From the NCBI GenBank assembly GCA_037389465.1, contig JAZARR010000175.1:1426001-1490000 (forward strand): DNA of 64,000 nt. The letters are read 5' to 3'. A program made the translations under genes and the position numbers. Source of the DNA: Baylisascaris procyonis (lineage: Eukaryota; Nematoda; Chromadorea; Rhabditida; Ascarididae). A model generated the notes under the pieces. That model did no database searches. It saw only the letters and a program-made list of their open reading frames with translations, and had not been told where the DNA came from. Position 1 is the first letter of the stretch, and the number at the start of each line of letters is the position of its first letter. Positions 61,320-64,000 of this stretch are shown piece after piece.

Positions 61320-63640
61320 TTACAGCTCATCTTTGATATCGAAATCGACCTTTGATTGTTGCACAATATGTGAGTCCTCAGTATCGCTTATATAGCCATA
61401 TTCATTGGTATACCTCTCAGGAACAACTATCGTCGGATAGATAGTATATGCAATGAGATTCCTTTCAGGAAACGCCTCTTTCCACTTGCTATTCGGATGC
61501 TGATCGAACATTATCGGTAAATACTCGTCTACAGGGATCATCTTTTTCAATGGTTCTGCTTCTACCAATTTCTTGGCACCGCTTTGCGATAGCATATATC
61601 CAAGCGTCCAATACGAATAGCCAACTGTACTCAAATGACGGTGTCCTAAATAAAAGAGAAAATTCTGCATATTGATAAATTGCTTTTGAGGACTTAAGTG
61701 GCGTCGACGCAACAAAACAATGACAATCATAGATGCCTGAATAAATCCTGAAACGTATCTTCAACAATATTTTATACTACTTCAGTTTGGCGGTCAAGCA
61801 TAAGAAATGTGAGGTAAGATATGCATAGCTCAATCCATTCATAAACTTGCAACTACAAACGATTCTCTCAAGTGGGTATAAATAACTGCAAACAATTCCT
61901 TAATGTCTATGTTCCGTTCATCGGGTTTATCTATCCCCGCATACGTAATTGCCAAGTCCTTCAAAAAAGGCACATTGCTGGTAAAAATCGCAGCCCTATT
62001 TTCTAATGCAAGTTGAATCTAAATATACCACTTCCCAGAAGCATTTCGACCAAGATACTATCGGAATGGATCGCAATAACGATGGCGCAGAGTATTCCTA
62101 AGTGTTGTGTAAATTGAGGATATACAATATTTCTAACTTTCGAAAATTCTTCATCTAATTCGGTTGGATTTCAACTAACGATTCCAAGAACGAATCTATT
62201 TTCGATTCATTACGTAATTTCCGCTTATTTTGGAATATTATCCCCTCTCGACGAAATATGGAGCCGAAGTCGCACAGGCCATAGAAATCGGGAAAGGTGG
62301 TGCGCTCAATATACAACTTGATCAAACAACCGACTGCGGGTGATTGTCGAAGGGGTCATATCGTTACTTTACCCACAACTTTTGCCCCCTCTTTAAATAT
62401 TTTTCGCATAACTTAGCCCCCACCTTCCCCTCCAACAACCATTTGATAACTCAAGTGAAAACCTTACCTGGCACCCAATTTTCTTGTGCGTCCTCAAGTC
62501 GCTTACGACCCAGATAGACAAGATCCCAAGGTAAAGCTGTGTGATCAAGATCCTCAATAAGTTCGGTCAGCATATTAGTGGAATTGAGTATAAAACGAAG
62601 ATCATCTTCGAAAACGATAACCCGTTCGAACGATTTATCGATGACGTCACGCCATATACGATAATGACTCAGAAAACAACCAATCTATAAATAACTATCA
62701 AAAATAATCAACTTAAATAACAATAATCCAACTTTAAAATTTTACCGACTCTAAACTTTAAAATTCCAACCACTTAATTTTACCACTAATATTTACCACT
62801 GAACTTTACCATTAAACCATATTTAAAACCATTTACCACTAATAAACCACTAAAATAAATAAACTTAGACCAAACTTTAAAAGAACAACAAAAAACAATC
62901 AATAGCCTAGATGTACTCGAATCGGTGCTTACATTTTTCATCGCAGATATGATTGCATTAACATTGTGCAAGTATCCTTATCCTAGAATTCGATGAATTC
63001 TCAGTCATACCTACCCATTCTTTATTCTTTCAAAACTTTAATATGCCTTTCTTAGAAATGCAATCGTCGTTTCTTTGCTTTCGTCTTCAATAGAACGACT
63101 CGTTTCGTATATGCAATTCGAAGCAATTAACAACCAACTTTAAAAAATACTATCTAGGTGGAAATTTTCTAACCAACATCATGGTATCTTTCACAATCCG
63201 AGATATACTCTTCGGCCTTAATATTAATATCAATTGCCAATCCTTACTAATTTCCTTCTACTTAACCAATCAATTGCACTACCTCACCTAATATAAATAG
63301 TCTCATTAATGAATAACTGTAAAGAATATTACCGGCAGAAAAACGAACGATTCGATTATAAATGCATAAGTAAAAGCAATTTATACAAAAAATTAAATAA
63401 TTCCGCAAAATTTATTAGTAGCTCTTTGGAAAAAAGAAGTTTGCAAGTTTCAAAGAAAAATCTGAACGGTGCCTTACCTCTCCGGTTTTCATAGGACGTT
63501 TATAATAAGGATCTTCATATCCGGGTAGAAGCACAACATCGGCAGCGAATTCCTCGTTTTGCAGTAATTTCCCATCAGTTGCTCGCCATAGCTTGTGATC
63601 TATTCCCATTAGTTTCAGTATTTCAGACATTTTTTGTCGT
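61320..63640 (-). CDS. colgalt: Procollagen galactosyltransferase (COLGALT/GLT25), C-terminal half
   Basis: ER-lumenal GT25-family enzyme transferring galactose from UDP-Gal to hydroxylysine in collagen. Three in-phase minus-strand exons: 63640-63478, 62684-62468 and 61645-61320, ending at TAA. Exon 63640 enters in phase 2 after a TTTTTAG acceptor, so the N-terminal half lies beyond 64000. Family motifs: LWRATDGKLL, LPGYEDPY, KTGE-IGCFLSHYRIW, VFEDDLRF (acidic DxD-like site), WDLVYLGRKR, GYSYWTLGYMLS, PVDEYLPIMFDQHP, and YGYISDTE. The protein ends in KDEL, the ER retrieval signal, agreeing with RDEL in human COLGALT1. The region after SDTE is much shorter than in the human protein. Partial only because of the window edge. 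Confidence 0.93.
62755..62850. repeat. Degenerate TTTACCACTAA-type simple repeat in a COLGALT-like intron
   Basis: Several spaced copies of TTTACCACT and TTTACCATTA-like words in the intron between exons 63640-63478 and 62684-62468. Confidence 0.55.
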
Positions 63641-64000
63641 CTAAAAAGAAAAAAAATATTTGAAATGATCGCAATGATGATAGTCATATATGTATTTTTT
63701 TTCTTCTGAATTCTTCACTGGTATTGACACATCCTCATATGATAACTAGAGAAAAGTAAAAACAAACAGCAGCAACTTAATCATGTATCGCAGTTCTATC
63801 GAAACCAAAACAAATCATAATTTACACTACAGATACTATCACGATATTTTTTTTGTGATTCAAGTAGTTAGACTAACGAGTGCATCAATATTTAGAAAAA
63901 AAGACAATGGCAACAAAGCAAAAAATATCGTTTAATATAACCGAAAGACCACTTTTACAGGCCATTAATCAATTCGTTTTTTGATAACATTTGACCGACT
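63641..64000. other. Intron of the COLGALT-like gene up to the window edge
   Basis: AT-rich sequence upstream (in transcript sense) of the phase-2 acceptor. No coding exon was seen here, so the N-terminal exons must lie beyond the window. Confidence 0.6.

Overview
This AT-rich window (a few long G/C homopolymers aside) comes from an invertebrate animal, most likely a nematode. It carries orthologues of animal-wide genes broken into exons of roughly 50-330 bp. Introns are GT-AG and often end in TTTCAG, TTGCAG or TTATAG. At least two genes (PPM1D-like, STK16-like) have a splice acceptor only 2-9 bases before the start codon, as expected for spliced-leader trans-splicing. No bacterial operons, CRISPR arrays, rRNA genes or intact tRNA genes were seen. 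Gene models were built by hand from exon boundaries, reading phase and remembered family sequences; no search was run.

Layout. 1762-9238 (minus): a PPM1D/Wip1-type PP2C phosphatase with a very long C-terminal tail, 14 exons, all in phase. 9239-16210: intergenic, with two tRNA-like/SINE-like fragments. 16211-26435 (plus): an FBXO42-type F-box/kelch gene; one intron holds a 37-bp minisatellite and another holds an antisense ORF for a possible secreted peptide precursor (22180-22482, minus). 26436-30306: AT-rich intergenic or 5' region with a 30-bp tandem repeat. 30307-33960 (plus): glia maturation factor (GMF). 34712-35202 (plus): a weak three-exon candidate. 36515-47062 (minus): Dachshund (DACH/dac), with its DNA-binding domain, a glutamine-rich linker and a C-terminal coiled coil. 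49342-53586 (minus): a possible small four-exon gene. 56455-60060 (minus): a complete STK16-type kinase with an MGC N-terminus. 61320-63640 (minus): the 3' half of a procollagen galactosyltransferase (COLGALT/GLT25) ending in KDEL; its 5' part lies beyond the window.

The genes have no common pathway, with one possible exception: PPM1D and FBXO42 (JFK) are both negative regulators of p53 in mammals and lie here as divergent neighbours. I saw no convincing new multi-gene system. The most interesting points are the unusual PPM1D tail with a possible C-C-H-C metal site, the nested antisense peptide-like gene, the possible small gene at 49-54 kb, the duplicated intron segment flanking a DACH exon, and a cluster of ATGCAAAT octamers around the 5' part of DACH.
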